Positions 7,815-18,162 of a DNA stretch of 64,000 bases are shown piece after piece; within the stretch, counting starts at the first letter, position 1, and each line of letters begins with the position of its first letter. Under the pieces are notes generated by a model that had not been told where the DNA came from, ran no database searches, and was given only the letters and a program-made list of their open reading frames with translations. Location: contig NZ_SBFF01000005.1 of the NCBI RefSeq assembly GCF_004151485.1, forward strand, positions 219,001 through 283,000, read 5' to 3'. Position numbers and translations under genes: made by a program. Origin of the DNA: Sphingosinicella sp. CPCC 101087 (GTDB lineage Bacteria > Pseudomonadota > Alphaproteobacteria > Sphingomonadales > Sphingomonadaceae).

Positions 7815-9017
7815 ATGCGGCGCGTTCTTCCCCTCGCGATCCTCGTCCTGGCGGCTTGCCAGGCGTCGCCGATCGGGGTCGCCCGCCCGCCGCTGCCCGC
7901 CGGTGCCACTTATGCCTGGGTCACCTTCGATGCCGCCCGACTGGGGGACGGCGAGGCGGCGGGCCTGGCCGACCGCGCCAGCGGGCGGCAGGTTCGCGTC
8001 GAGGATCCGGTGCGGGTGGCCTCCATATCGAAGCTGGTCGTGGCGCTCGGCGTGATGCGGCTGGTGGAGCAGGGCCGTATCGATCTCGACGCCGACGTGT
8101 CGCCCTCGCTCGGCTGGACGCTCCGCAACCCGGCCTATCCCGACGTGCCGATAACGCTGCGAATGCTGCTTTCGCATCGTTCCAGCCTGCAGGATGACGG
8201 CGATGCTTATGTTATCCCGCTCGGCCGGACGGTGCGCGGCGCGGTTTCCGATCCCGCCGCCTTCGACCGCGCCCATCCGCCGGGAAGTCATTTCCGTTAC
8301 GCCAACCTCAACTTCCCGGTCATCGCCTCGGTGCTGGAGAAAGTGACGGGCGAGCGGTTCGATCGACTGATGCACCGGCTGGTCATGGACCCGCTGGGAC
8401 TCGACGCCTGCTTCAACTGGACCATGTGCAGCGACGGCAAGATCGCGCGCGCCGTGACCCTCTACCGCCCCGACGGATCGGTTGCCCTGGACGGGCTCCG
8501 GGGACGGCGGCCCGATTGCCCGGTCTTTCGCGACGGCGCCGGCTGCGATCTCGACGGCTACGCGCTCGGCGCCAATGGCGCTCTGTTCTCGCCTCAGGGA
8601 GGGTTTCGCGCCTCGGTGCTCGACCTGGCGGTGATCGGGCAGCTCCTGCTCAACCGCGGGCGGCACCGGGGCCGGCCTTTCCTGAGCGAGCAGAACATCG
8701 CGGCGATCCTGGGCCCGCTCTGGACCTATGACGGCGCGAACGGCGACACGAGCGAGGGATTCTACTGCGCCTACGGCCTAGCGACGCAAAGCCTGCCGGT
8801 CAGGGTGGCGGGCTGCGACGACGACCTGTTCGGCGACGCCCGGCCAGCCGTCGGTCATGCCGGCGACGCCTATAATCTGAGGTCGGGACTGTGGATCGAC
8901 CCTGAGCGCAAAGTCGGCATCGCCTATTTCGCCGCCAACAACCCGGCGGATCCGCCACGCGGCCGATCGGCCTATCGCGCCGTCGAGGAATGGCTCGCGT
9001 CCAGGATCGGCGACTAA
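7815..9017 (+). CDS. Serine hydrolase lipoprotein, beta-lactamase/class C-like
   Basis: The 400-residue product starts with a lipoprotein signal (LAILVLAAC, lipobox Cys near residue 16). It then has a class C beta-lactamase-like fold: SISK with catalytic Ser70 and Lys73, RYANLNF as the Y-x-N motif, and GHAGDAY as the H-x-G equivalent of KTG. Such proteins are peptidases, esterases or penicillin-binding relatives rather than proven beta-lactamases. The ATG at 7815 has AGAGG upstream; the frame is open back to 7710. Several Cys residues in the middle (CFNWTMC, DCPVF, GAGC) suggest disulfides in an outer-membrane-anchored periplasmic enzyme. Confidence 0.85.
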   Translation: MRRVLPLAILVLAACQASPIGVARPPLPAGATYAWVTFDAARLGDGEAAGLADRASGRQVRVEDPVRVASISKLVVALGVMRLVEQGRIDLDADVSPSLGWTLRNPAYPDVPITLRMLLSHRSSLQDDGDAYVIPLGRTVRGAVSDPAAFDRAHPPGSHFRYANLNFPVIASVLEKVTGERFDRLMHRLVMDPLGLDACFNWTMCSDGKIARAVTLYRPDGSVALDGLRGRRPDCPVFRDGAGCDLDGYALGANGALFSPQGGFRASVLDLAVIGQLLLNRGRHRGRPFLSEQNIAAILGPLWTYDGANGDTSEGFYCAYGLATQSLPVRVAGCDDDLFGDARPAVGHAGDAYNLRSGLWIDPERKVGIAYFAANNPADPPRGRSAYRAVEEWLASRIGD

Positions 9018-9140
9018 AGTCAGGACCTTCTAATCCGGGCGGCAAAAGCCGGCGGGCGCGCCATCCTCAAGGACCGTGAAATCAATCCGTCGAGGCTGCC
9101 CCAAGGGCCAAGCCTCCCGGATCCGCGACGCGGGCTACCC

Positions 9141-9998
9141 TCAGGAAGGATCGTCCAGCCGGAACAGCTTGCGGGCATTTTCGTGGCTGATCATCGCCTT
9201 CTCGGCATCTTCCAGGCCCAGGCGATCCAAGGCGTCGACATTCTGCTCCAGCGAATATTGCGGATAATCGGAGCCCAGCAGCACATGGTCCACGCCGACG
9301 TTGCGGATCGTCCACACGAACTCCTCCTCGAGGGGCGAGTCGGCCACCAGCGCGACGATCGCGGAGATGTCGAAATAGATATTGTCCCCGAACAGGCCTT
9401 CGGCGGTGCGGGCAGCCTTGAGGATATTCCAGAAGCGGAAGTCGAATCCACCCAGATGCGCGAAGATGAACTGCGTGCGCGGTGCCGCAAGGGCGAGATT
9501 GAACAGCTTCTGGCTGTCGCCCGGCAGAACGTTGGCATTGTCCATCAGGACGACGATGCCGACGTCTCCGGCCCGCCTGACCAAGGCGAGGACGCGGGCG
9601 TCGTCGGGATCGAACCGCTGGGTATGCGGATGGATCTTCAGAACCTTCACGCCGGCCGCGGCCACACGCTCGAGCTCCGTCAGCGCCGCCTCCCCGTCAT
9701 AGGGATGGACCGTGGCCACCGGCAGCATGCCCGGGTGCTCGCGCGCGAGCGCAATCAGGGCGTCGTTGTTCGCGCGAATCTCATCGGGCTTCCCCTGCAA
9801 TGCATGGTTCGGGCCGCCGAACCACATGGCGCCGTAGCCGGACACCCGCTGGCCCGTAGCCTCCAGCCGTGCCGAATATTCGCGCGCCGATGTCTCGCCG
9901 CGATGCAGATGGACATGGACGTCGAAGACAGGCTGCGGCGTTGCGGCAGCCTGGGAGCCCATGACAAAGAATGCCGCCAGCAGAGACATAGGGTTCAT
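9141..9998 (-). CDS. Exported amidohydrolase-family (amidohydrolase_2) metalloenzyme
   Basis: After a short signal peptide (SLLAAFFVMGSQAAA) the 285-residue protein shows the TIM-barrel amidohydrolase signature. These are DVHVHLH (H-x-H metal ligands), VLKIHPHTQ on the middle strand, FIFAHLGGFD and HVLLGSDYPQYS with the late Asp. Members hydrolyse or decarboxylate small organic acids; the substrate here is unknown. I choose ATG 9998 because GGAAGG lies just upstream and the signal peptide then starts correctly. It is convergent with the lipoprotein hydrolase, and 258 bp with no visible gene separates it from the LysR gene. Confidence 0.85.
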   Translation of the reverse strand: MNPMSLLAAFFVMGSQAAATPQPVFDVHVHLHRGETSAREYSARLEATGQRVSGYGAMWFGGPNHALQGKPDEIRANNDALIALAREHPGMLPVATVHPYDGEAALTELERVAAAGVKVLKIHPHTQRFDPDDARVLALVRRAGDVGIVVLMDNANVLPGDSQKLFNLALAAPRTQFIFAHLGGFDFRFWNILKAARTAEGLFGDNIYFDISAIVALVADSPLEEEFVWTIRNVGVDHVLLGSDYPQYSLEQNVDALDRLGLEDAEKAMISHENARKLFRLDDPS

Positions 9999-10256
9999 CA
10001 ATCCTTCCACTTGGCCAGGTCGCGGCAAGATCGTGCGTTATGTGCAGCCGAGTGCCGGACCAATCCGTCCAAGGCAAGCGCCAAGCCCCGATCGCGGAGT
10101 GCGGCCGGGCGATCGGCGGCCAAGTACCCGACAGCCGATCTTGGCTCAGCGGAGAAGCGGAGCGGTTGATCGATTCCGTCGAGATGGCGCTGGGCGGTCG
10201 CCCAAGGGCTTGCATCCTCGCCTCCGCCGTTGAGCGGACAATTTCACGCGCTCGGA

Positions 10257-11150
10257 TCATCCGCGATGGCGCAGCGCTTCCACGATCACCGCCAGCGCCG
10301 GCGAGAGCTGACGCCGGCCGGGATAATAGAGGTGATAGCCCGGAAAGGGCGGGCACCAGTCGTCGAGCACGCGAACCAGCTCTCCCGAGTCGAGCTGGGG
10401 CCGGACATAGTCGTCTGGGAGGTAGGCGATGCCCGTACCCTTCAAGGCCGCGATGCGGGCCAGGGCTATGTCGTTGACGACCAGCTGCCCCTCGACACGA
10501 ACATTCAAGGGCCGCCCGTCCTTCTCGAACTCCCACACATAGACCCCGCCATGGGTCGGAAACCTGAGATTGATGCAGTTGTGGCCCGCAAGGTCATGGG
10601 GCGTGCGGGGCCGCGGCCGATCGACGAAATAGGATGGCGCGGAAACCGCCGCCATGCACAAATCGGGGCCGATCCGGACCGCGATCATGTCCTGCGCCAC
10701 CGTCTCGCCGAGGCGAATGCCGGCATCGAAGCCTTCGGCCGCGATATCGACGAAGCCGATATCGACGCTGATCTCGACCCGCAGGTCCGGGTAGTTCGGC
10801 AAGAGTTGGGCGATCCGGGGGAGCAGGATGCTTTCCGAGACATGATCGCCCGCCGTGATCCGGACCGTTCCCGACGGCCTGTCCCTGAATTCGCTCAAGC
10901 CCTCCACCTCCGCCCGAATCTCGTCGAAGTGCGGGCCGATGTTCCGCACCAGCCGCTCGCCGGCTTCGGTCGGGGAGACGCTGCGCGTCGTGCGGGTCAA
11001 CAGCCGTACGCCGAGCCGCTCCTCGAGCTTGCGGATGGCGTGACTGAGTGCCGACGGCGATACGCCGAGCTGCGCCGCCGCCCGGGTGAAGCTCCGTTCC
11101 CGTGCAACGGCCAGGAATGCCACGAGGTGGTCCATGGTTGCACGCGGCAT
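10257..11150 (-). CDS. LysR-family transcriptional regulator
   Basis: This is a typical 297-residue LysR protein. The HTH lies near residues 6-65 (MDHLVAFLAVARERSFTRAA, then LGVSPSALSHAIRKLEERLG, then TRTTRSVSPTEAGE), and a substrate-binding domain follows. AGGATT precedes the ATG at 11150. The gene is divergent across 100 bp from a zinc alcohol dehydrogenase, a common pairing in which the LysR activates the dehydrogenase in response to an aldehyde or oxidant. That role is inferred. Confidence 0.9.
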   Translation of the reverse strand: MPRATMDHLVAFLAVARERSFTRAAAQLGVSPSALSHAIRKLEERLGVRLLTRTTRSVSPTEAGERLVRNIGPHFDEIRAEVEGLSEFRDRPSGTVRITAGDHVSESILLPRIAQLLPNYPDLRVEISVDIGFVDIAAEGFDAGIRLGETVAQDMIAVRIGPDLCMAAVSAPSYFVDRPRPRTPHDLAGHNCINLRFPTHGGVYVWEFEKDGRPLNVRVEGQLVVNDIALARIAALKGTGIAYLPDDYVRPQLDSGELVRVLDDWCPPFPGYHLYYPGRRQLSPALAVIVEALRHRG

Positions 11151-11250
11151 TGCTGAATCCTGCTCAATACTTCATGCGCATTCTAGCGCCTAATCCAAGC
11201 CCCGCGCGCGCCTAAATTGCAGGCCGCATCCGGTGCTGAAGGAAATATCC

Positions 11251-12303
11251 ATGGTCACGAAAGCCTATGGCGCGCAGGCGGCCGACAAGCGGCTGGAGCC
11301 GATGGACGTCGTCCGCCGCGAGCCCGGCCCGCGGGACGTCCAGATCGATATCCTATATTGCGGCGTCTGCCATTCGGACCTGCACCAGGTACGTTCCGAA
11401 TGGGCGGGCACGCTTTACCCGTGCGTCCCGGGCCATGAGATCGTCGGCCACGTGAGCGCGGTCGGCCGCGCGGTCACGGCCTTCAAGGCGGGCGACACGG
11501 TCGGCGTCGGCTGCATGGTCGACAGCTGCCAGCATTGCGCGTCCTGCGCCGAGGGGCTGGAGCAATATTGCGAGACGGGGAACACGCTGACCTACAACTC
11601 GCCCTCGCCGGACGCGCCGGGGCACACGCTCGGCGGCTATTCGCAACGGATCGTCGTCGACGAGAAGTTCGTGCTGAGAATCACCCATTCCGAGGCACAG
11701 CTCGCCGCCGCGGCTCCCCTGCTGTGTGCCGGAATCACCACCTGGTCGCCGCTGCGCCACTGGGAGGCGGGGCCCGGCAAGAAGGTGGGCATCGTCGGGA
11801 TCGGCGGCCTCGGCCATATGGGCGTCAAGCTTGCCCGCGCCATGGGCGCCCATGTCGTCGCCTTCACCACGTCCGAGAGCAAGCGCCGGGATGCGCTGGA
11901 CCTGGGCGCGAACGACGTGATCGTCTCGAGGAACGCGAATGAGATGGCCGAGCACGCCGCCTCCTTCGACTTCATCCTCGATACGGTCGGCGCCAGCCAC
12001 GATCTCGACCCCTATCTGGATCTGCTGAAGCGCGACGGAACCCTCTGCCTCGTCGGAGCGCCGGAGCATCCGCATCCCTCACCCGGCGTCTTCGGTCTCA
12101 TCATGGGGCGAAAGGCGATTGCCGGCTCCACGATCGGCGGCATCGCCGAGACGCAGGAGATGCTCGATTTCTGCGCGCAGCACGGGATCGTCGCCGACGT
12201 CGAGATGATCCCGATCCAGAAGATCGAGGAAGCCTATGAGCGGATGCAGCGCAGCGACGTGAGATATCGCTTCGTGATCGACAGTGCGACGCTCGCGGCT
12301 TGA
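11251..12303 (+). CDS. Zinc-dependent NAD(P) alcohol dehydrogenase (CAD/YahK type)
   Basis: The 351-residue product is a medium-chain dehydrogenase. CGVCHSDLH and PGHEIVGHV carry the catalytic zinc Cys and His-Glu, and CQHCASCAEGLEQYC the four structural-zinc cysteines. The Rossmann motif GIGGLGHMGVKLA is followed by AFTTSESKR, which suits NADP. It matches the cinnamyl-alcohol-dehydrogenase-like branch that reduces aldehydes. The start at 11251 has GAAGGA 8 bp upstream; a GTG at 11233 is in frame but less likely. The divergent LysR at 11150 is the probable regulator. Confidence 0.92.
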   Translation: MVTKAYGAQAADKRLEPMDVVRREPGPRDVQIDILYCGVCHSDLHQVRSEWAGTLYPCVPGHEIVGHVSAVGRAVTAFKAGDTVGVGCMVDSCQHCASCAEGLEQYCETGNTLTYNSPSPDAPGHTLGGYSQRIVVDEKFVLRITHSEAQLAAAAPLLCAGITTWSPLRHWEAGPGKKVGIVGIGGLGHMGVKLARAMGAHVVAFTTSESKRRDALDLGANDVIVSRNANEMAEHAASFDFILDTVGASHDLDPYLDLLKRDGTLCLVGAPEHPHPSPGVFGLIMGRKAIAGSTIGGIAETQEMLDFCAQHGIVADVEMIPIQKIEEAYERMQRSDVRYRFVIDSATLAA

Positions 12304-12336
12304 GACGAAGGAGCGAAGGAGGCCTCGTCCGCCGCG

Positions 12337-14729
12337 TCATTCATAGCGAAGGGCGCGGGCCGGCTTTTGCCGGGCCACCAGCCAGGTCTGGCCTCCGACG
12401 CAGACCAGAGCGATGCCGAGCGCGACGAGGCCTGCCGCCGGAAAGATCCAGGCGCGCAGCGGCACATGGTAGGCGAAACCGTTCAGCCATTCCCGCATGG
12501 CCCACCAGGCAACCGGCCAGGCCAGCAGATTGGCCCAGAGCACCGGCCGGCCGAGCTGCCATAGCAGCAGCATGAGCACCTGATCGGTTCGCGCGCCGAG
12601 CGCCTTTCGAATGCCTATCTCCTTCGTCCGACGCTCGGCCGCGGAGATCGAGAGCGCCACCAGGCCGAGGCAGGCGAGAAAGGCCGCCACGCCCGCAAAG
12701 ATCGCGAACAGCCGGGTGCTTCGCACGAGCTCCCGGTAGAGATTTTCGAGATGCTCGTCGACGAACGCCCGATCGATCGGCTCAGGGTTCCCCGTCGCCC
12801 GCCAGAGCCGGTCGACAGCGGCGAGCGTCTCGGGGATTTCGCGGCCCGCGAGCCTGATCGTGACCAGTCCCTCGGTGCCGGGGTGGAACGGGCGGGCGAG
12901 GTAGAGGGTCGGCTTGATCGGGGATTCGACCGAGTAAAAGGCGAAATCCGGCACGACGGCGACGATTTCGGCGCGGATGTCCGGGCCCGCACGGTCCCGC
13001 GGGACGGGCAGCACCTGGCCGATCGCCTCGCGAGGCGAGGCATAGCCGAACCGCCCGGCCGCGGCTTCGTTGATGACGATCCTCGAGACAATTTCCTCGC
13101 CGTCCGCCGGCAGCGCGGCCAGCGAACCGGCCACGGGCGCTATGTGCAGGAGCGCGAAGTTCGAGGGAAGCATCGACACCATGTCGGCGGCCACGCGCTG
13201 GCCGCGGACCTCGACGAAGCCGAATATGGCTCCGGTCAGCAATTCCCTCCCGCTGCAGGACACGGCCTCGACGCCGGGCAACCTGGCCACCTCCTGACGA
13301 AAGCCGACCGGGCACGGCGCCGTCACGGTCAGCACCTGGTCGACATCCGCGCGCAGCGCCTCGTCCATGGCGTAGAGGCGCTGCTGATAGACGACGGCCA
13401 TGGCGATGATCAGGGCAATGAGGATCGCGAACTGCGCGGTCACGAGGGCATTTCGAACCAGTCCACGGCCCCGCTCGGGCACGATCTCGTTCTTCAGAAC
13501 CGCAATGGGCGGGAGCGAGGACAGCAACAGGGCAGGATAGAAGCCGGCGAGCAGCCCAAGCAGCAGCACGGCCAGCAGCAGCCAGAGGATCAATGCCGGC
13601 TCTTCCACATAGTCGAACCTCGCATGGGAATCGAGGAACGCGTTGACCGCGGGGAGCAGCAACTCGACCGCGGCGGCAGCCAGGCACGCGGCGATGGAGA
13701 CGGTCGCGACCGCCTCGCCCACGAACTGCACGGCGATCTGGCCGCGGCTGGCCCCGCACGCCTTGCGAATGCCTATCTCACGCCTGCGGCGCATCGAAAG
13801 GGCGACGCTGAGATTGATGAAGTTGGCCACCGCGATGAAGAGGATCAGGGCGGCAACCAGACTGCCGATCTCGACCCGTTCACGCGCGTCCGGATGAAAG
13901 CCCTCGTGGAGCGCGATCCGGTCGATCCGGACCAGCTCCATCGCATATGCCTCGCGCATGAATGGCGGAAGCAGGCCCATGACGAGGGCGTTCAGCCGCG
14001 CCTCGACCTGGTCGGGCGACGCCCCGGGCCGCAACGCCAGATAAGTGCGGACGCCGATCGAGAATGCGTCCGCACTTGCGGCGACCTCGCGGGTGAGCGG
14101 CGAGCGCGCCGCGAGAGCGGAGGCGAAGATGCCGCTTTCGAGATCGGTCGCGTTGGCCGGAAGGTCGGCGAGGACCGCCCGCAGCACCATCGGACTGCCC
14201 GCGACCTGGATGGCCTCACCCACGGGATCGTCTCGGCCGAAATGCCGTAGCGCCTCGCTTCGCGTCATGACGATTCCGTCGGGGCGGCCGAGGGCCGTGG
14301 CGAGATTTCCGTGGAGCACGGGAAGGCGCAGCACGTCGAAGACGTTCGGATCGGCCCAGTAGATCGGCGCCCTGGTCGCGTTCCCCTCACGCCGAAGCTC
14401 CACTTCCTCCGGGGCAAGGCGCGTCGCCGCCGCGACGTCGGGGTTGGCGTTGGCGAGCAGCGCCGCGCCTTCATTGCTGCTTTGATCGTAGTTCGGCGGC
14501 ATACCGGGCGCGCTCAGCACCGACGCGCCCAGGTAGATGCGGTCGTTCCCCGGGACGAAATCGTTGAAGCCGAATGCGTCGCGCGCGACGAGCGCCATCA
14601 GGATCGCTCCCGTCAGGCCGATGGCCAGTCCGAGGATCGAGATGGCCGAGAGCAAGCGCGTGGCCTTCAGGTTGCGGACAAAGGCGACGGCATAATGCCG
14701 GGTCGCCGCAAAGGCCCTGCCGCGGCCGG

Positions 14730-14733
<4 letters not shown>
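12337..14733 (-). CDS. ABC transporter permease, duplicated MacB/FtsX type
   Basis: The 798-residue permease consists of two MacB-like halves. Each half has a leading membrane helix, a large periplasmic core domain and an FtsX domain of three helices. The duplication is visible in the repeated cytoplasmic motif REIGIRKACGAS (mid protein) and KEIGIRKALGAR (near the C-terminus). This is the mechanotransmission-type exporter family that moves peptides, lipoproteins or antibiotics, or drives periplasmic processes. The start overlaps the stop of the ATPase gene (GTGA), so the two are translationally coupled. No membrane-fusion adaptor gene lies beside them. Confidence 0.9.
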
Positions 14734-15401
<668 letters not shown>

Positions 15402-15570
15402 CGTCACCTTACCGCTCATTGACGGGGCGGAGCGATTGTAGCGGCAATCGGTCTGCAGAAAAAACGTGTTGATTCATGAGCTTAAACCCGGTCGTCGGAA
15501 GCGTTGCACCAGTCGATGTCCGGATACGGACATATTGAACGGCAGCGCGCGACGCGGCTACGATCGAGTC

Positions 15571-16110
15571 GTGGAGCAGCTGAACGCCATATTGGTCATC
15601 GACGACGATCGCGACGTGCTGGAGGCGGCTCAGCTCGCTTTGTCTCCCTATAGCGCCCGCATCGACACCAGCCTGTCCCCCGACGGGGTCGCCGGCCTGC
15701 TTGCATCGACGGAATATGACTGCGTCCTGCTCGACATGAACTATGGCGCGGGCCGGAGAGGCGGGGCCGAAGGCATGACGGTGCTCGGTCAGCTAAAGGC
15801 GGCCGATCCGACGCTGGGCGTGGTCCTGATGACGGCCTATGGCGCCATCTCGCTGGCCGTCGAGGGTCTCAAGCTCGGCGCCGACGATTTCCTGCTGAAG
15901 CCGTGGCGCAACAAGAGCCTGGTGGATTCGGTGCGCCGGGCGGCCGAGCGGACGCGATCCGCACGCGAACTTGCGACCCTGGACGACCTCGAACGCTCCG
16001 CGATCGCGCGCGCGCTCGGCCGCCACGAGGGCAATATCGCCCAGGCGGCGAGCGCGCTGGGCCTCAGCCGGCCGGCGCTCTATCGCCGGATGGCCAAGCA
16101 TGGCCTCTAG
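15571..16110 (+). CDS. Response regulator, receiver + Fis HTH (no AAA+ domain)
   Basis: The 179-residue protein has a receiver domain (ILVIDDDRDVLEAA, phospho-acceptor Asp55 in LLDMNYG, TAYG, KPW). A short linker leads to a Fis-type HTH (IARALGRHEGNIAQAASALGLSRPALYRRM). The receiver resembles those of NtrC-like regulators linked to FtsX-type ABC exporters, but the sigma-54-interacting AAA+ module is absent. That gives a PrrA/ActR-like layout. GTG 15571 matches the domain start; the ORF is open to 15466. It overlaps the kinase gene by 11 bp and diverges from the ABC operon. Confidence 0.85.
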   Translation: MEQLNAILVIDDDRDVLEAAQLALSPYSARIDTSLSPDGVAGLLASTEYDCVLLDMNYGAGRRGGAEGMTVLGQLKAADPTLGVVLMTAYGAISLAVEGLKLGADDFLLKPWRNKSLVDSVRRAAERTRSARELATLDDLERSAIARALGRHEGNIAQAASALGLSRPALYRRMAKHGL

Positions 16111-17317
16111 GCCGCTGGCGTTTCCCGACCTCCTCTCCGCCGCCGGATGGCGCTTTCTCGTCGCGGCATGCCTGGTGGCCGCGCTCGTCCAGATGATCGC
16201 GGGGCGGCATTACGCCACGGCGCTGGTGTTCGGCGCCGCTTTGGGGCTGACCCTCTTCGATGCGTGGCGACTGGCGGGACGCCGCGCCAATGCACGCGCC
16301 GACGGTCCGACCGGGGGGATCGATACGGCGCGGCGGCTCGACCGGGCGCTCGCGCTGCTCGACGCGGTGACCGTCGCCTTGTTCGCGCTCGACCCCGACG
16401 GGCGAGTCCGTTTCGCCAACCGCGCGGCGCGCGCGCTTGCCGGCTTCGAGGTCGCGCGATTGCAGGACATCCCCCTCCTGGGCGCTTCCGGAGCGAGCCG
16501 CATCCTCTCTTTGCCGCCAGGAGGACGCCAGCTCATCTCGCTCGTCGACGGTCGATCCATGCTCGTCTGGGTCGGCACTGTTTCGGCGCCCGGAGAAGGC
16601 CCGCAGCGCCTGGTGTCGATGCAGGCGGTCGCCGGCGAGCTCGACGCCGTGCAGGTGGGCGCCTGGCACAGAATGACGCGCGTGCTGGCTCATGAGATGA
16701 TGAATTCGCTGACTCCGATCGCCTCGATTTCGGAAAGTCTCTCGCGTTGGGCGAAGGAGGCCGATGTGCGACCGGAAATTGCGAGCGGCGTCGCGACGAT
16801 CGCGCGGCGGGGCCAGCATCTCATGCGCTTCGTGGAGCGCTATCGCGCGGTCGTCGACCTGCCCCAACCGGAGCTGGCAGAGATCGGCCTCGCCGCCTTC
16901 CTGGCCGATATCGAGCGCCTGGTCGGCGGGGAGCTGCGACAGCGCGGAATCGACTTTGCCGTAGAGCCGGCCGAACCCGGCTGGCACGTCCGCGCCGATC
17001 CCGGGATGATCGAGCAAGCCGTGCTGAACCTGATCAAGAATGCCGCGGATGCCGTCGCTGCAACCCCGGAGGCGAGAATTCGACTGGGATGCACCCGCGC
17101 CGGCGGTCTGGTCATCCTATCGGTCAGCGACAATGGCATCGGGGTGCCGCAGGACCAGCTCGAGGAAATATTCGTCCCCTTCTACACCACCAAGAATGAA
17201 GGGGCCGGCATCGGCCTCACGCTTTCCCGCCAGATCGCCCTGGCCCATGGCGGCCGGCTGACGGCCCGGCCCGCCAGCGATAAGGGAACGATTTTCGACC
17301 TGGTCCTCGCCGGATAG
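16100..17317 (+). CDS. Sensor histidine kinase
   Basis: The 405-residue kinase has two N-terminal membrane helices (about residues 14-55) and a PAS-like region (ALFALDPDGRVRFANRAARALAG). The phospho-acceptor His198 lies in VLAHEMMNSLTPI. The HATPase_c domain shows N (VLNLIKNAADAV), G1 (DNGIGV) and G2 (GAGIGLTLSRQI) boxes. The ATG at 16100 lies inside the 3' end of the response-regulator gene, implying coupled synthesis. With that regulator it forms a two-component system. By position it probably senses an envelope signal and controls the divergent ABC exporter. Confidence 0.88.
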   Translation: MASRPLAFPDLLSAAGWRFLVAACLVAALVQMIAGRHYATALVFGAALGLTLFDAWRLAGRRANARADGPTGGIDTARRLDRALALLDAVTVALFALDPDGRVRFANRAARALAGFEVARLQDIPLLGASGASRILSLPPGGRQLISLVDGRSMLVWVGTVSAPGEGPQRLVSMQAVAGELDAVQVGAWHRMTRVLAHEMMNSLTPIASISESLSRWAKEADVRPEIASGVATIARRGQHLMRFVERYRAVVDLPQPELAEIGLAAFLADIERLVGGELRQRGIDFAVEPAEPGWHVRADPGMIEQAVLNLIKNAADAVAATPEARIRLGCTRAGGLVILSVSDNGIGVPQDQLEEIFVPFYTTKNEGAGIGLTLSRQIALAHGGRLTARPASDKGTIFDLVLAG

Positions 17318-17371
17318 CCGCAACGGTGACTCCAGGACGAACCGCCTGCTCGATGCCGCGAGAGAGAGTGT

Positions 17372-18052
17372 TCAGTCGCTCGGCCTGGCCCAGCGGCTGG
17401 GGCTGGTGCCCGTGAGGGAGCGGAAGCTGCGGGTGAAATGCGCCTGGTCGGCGAAGCCGCAATCGATCGCGACCTGGGCCAGCGGGCGGCCCGAGGTGAC
17501 CTGTGCGAGGGCATGGAGGGTCCGGATGCGCGCGCGAAATGCCGCCGGCGTGATGCCATAAGCGCGGCGAAAGCCGCGGCTGACACTTTCCGGGCGCAGT
17601 CCCGCGCCGATCGCCCATCGGTCCAGAGCCAAACCGGGGTCGCGCCGGAGATCCTCGGCCAGCCGGTCGGGCCAGTCGAGCGTCTGCGCGGGCCGCAACT
17701 CGAGCTCGGATTCGAGCCGCGCGGCCGCGGCGCAGACGTCGCGCTCCGCAAGCCGGGCAATCGCGTCGGGATCGCGCACGCTGCCGAGCGGCATCGAGAC
17801 GGGGGCCCGCCAGGGCAGCACCAGGACCTCGGCGCCGATCCTGTTCACCTGATCGAGGTGCGATTCATAGGCGCCGTGCAGGATGACGTCGCCGGGGCGA
17901 ACATGCATGCGGCCGCGATCACCGGCCTCCAGATAGTTTCCGGCGAGCACGACCGCCGCGAAGGCAACGTCGTGCCTGTGGCGTCCCAGTTGCTCGCAGG
18001 CCTGGTGGCGCAATCGGCCGATTTCCGTGCGAGCAACCCATTCGCATGTCAT
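17372..18052 (-). CDS. AraC-family transcriptional regulator
   Basis: The 226-residue protein has a small cupin-like N-terminus (RHRHDVAFAAVVLAGNYLEAGDRG, then RPGDVILHGAYESH). A C-terminal pair of HTH motifs follows (DRWAIGAGLRPESVSRGFRRAYG and LAQVAIDCGFADQAHFTRSFRSLTG, the classical second AraC helix). The frame is open to 18145, but GAAGG lies 8 bp before the ATG at 18052, so I use that start. It diverges from the M61 peptidase gene over 110 bp and may control that operon. Confidence 0.85.
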   Translation of the reverse strand: MTCEWVARTEIGRLRHQACEQLGRHRHDVAFAAVVLAGNYLEAGDRGRMHVRPGDVILHGAYESHLDQVNRIGAEVLVLPWRAPVSMPLGSVRDPDAIARLAERDVCAAAARLESELELRPAQTLDWPDRLAEDLRRDPGLALDRWAIGAGLRPESVSRGFRRAYGITPAAFRARIRTLHALAQVTSGRPLAQVAIDCGFADQAHFTRSFRSLTGTSPSRWARPSD

Positions 18053-18162
18053 CGCCGCACCCTTCTGCCGCCCGTGCGCGAGGTCAAGTGCGTTCAAGAC
18101 GGCCGCCCGGCGGACGGCTAAGCGGGCGCACGACTTTGCGAGCATGACTTGACCGATCCGTG

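Noticed and set aside
7815-9017. Antibiotic beta-lactamase
   Set aside because: The SxxK/YAN/HAG set fits a broad serine-hydrolase superfamily. It lacks a KTG box, and a lipoprotein peptidase or esterase is more likely.
12751-14250. 499-codon plus-strand frame opposite the ABC permease
   Set aside because: It is a shadow of the permease gene with no recognisable domain.
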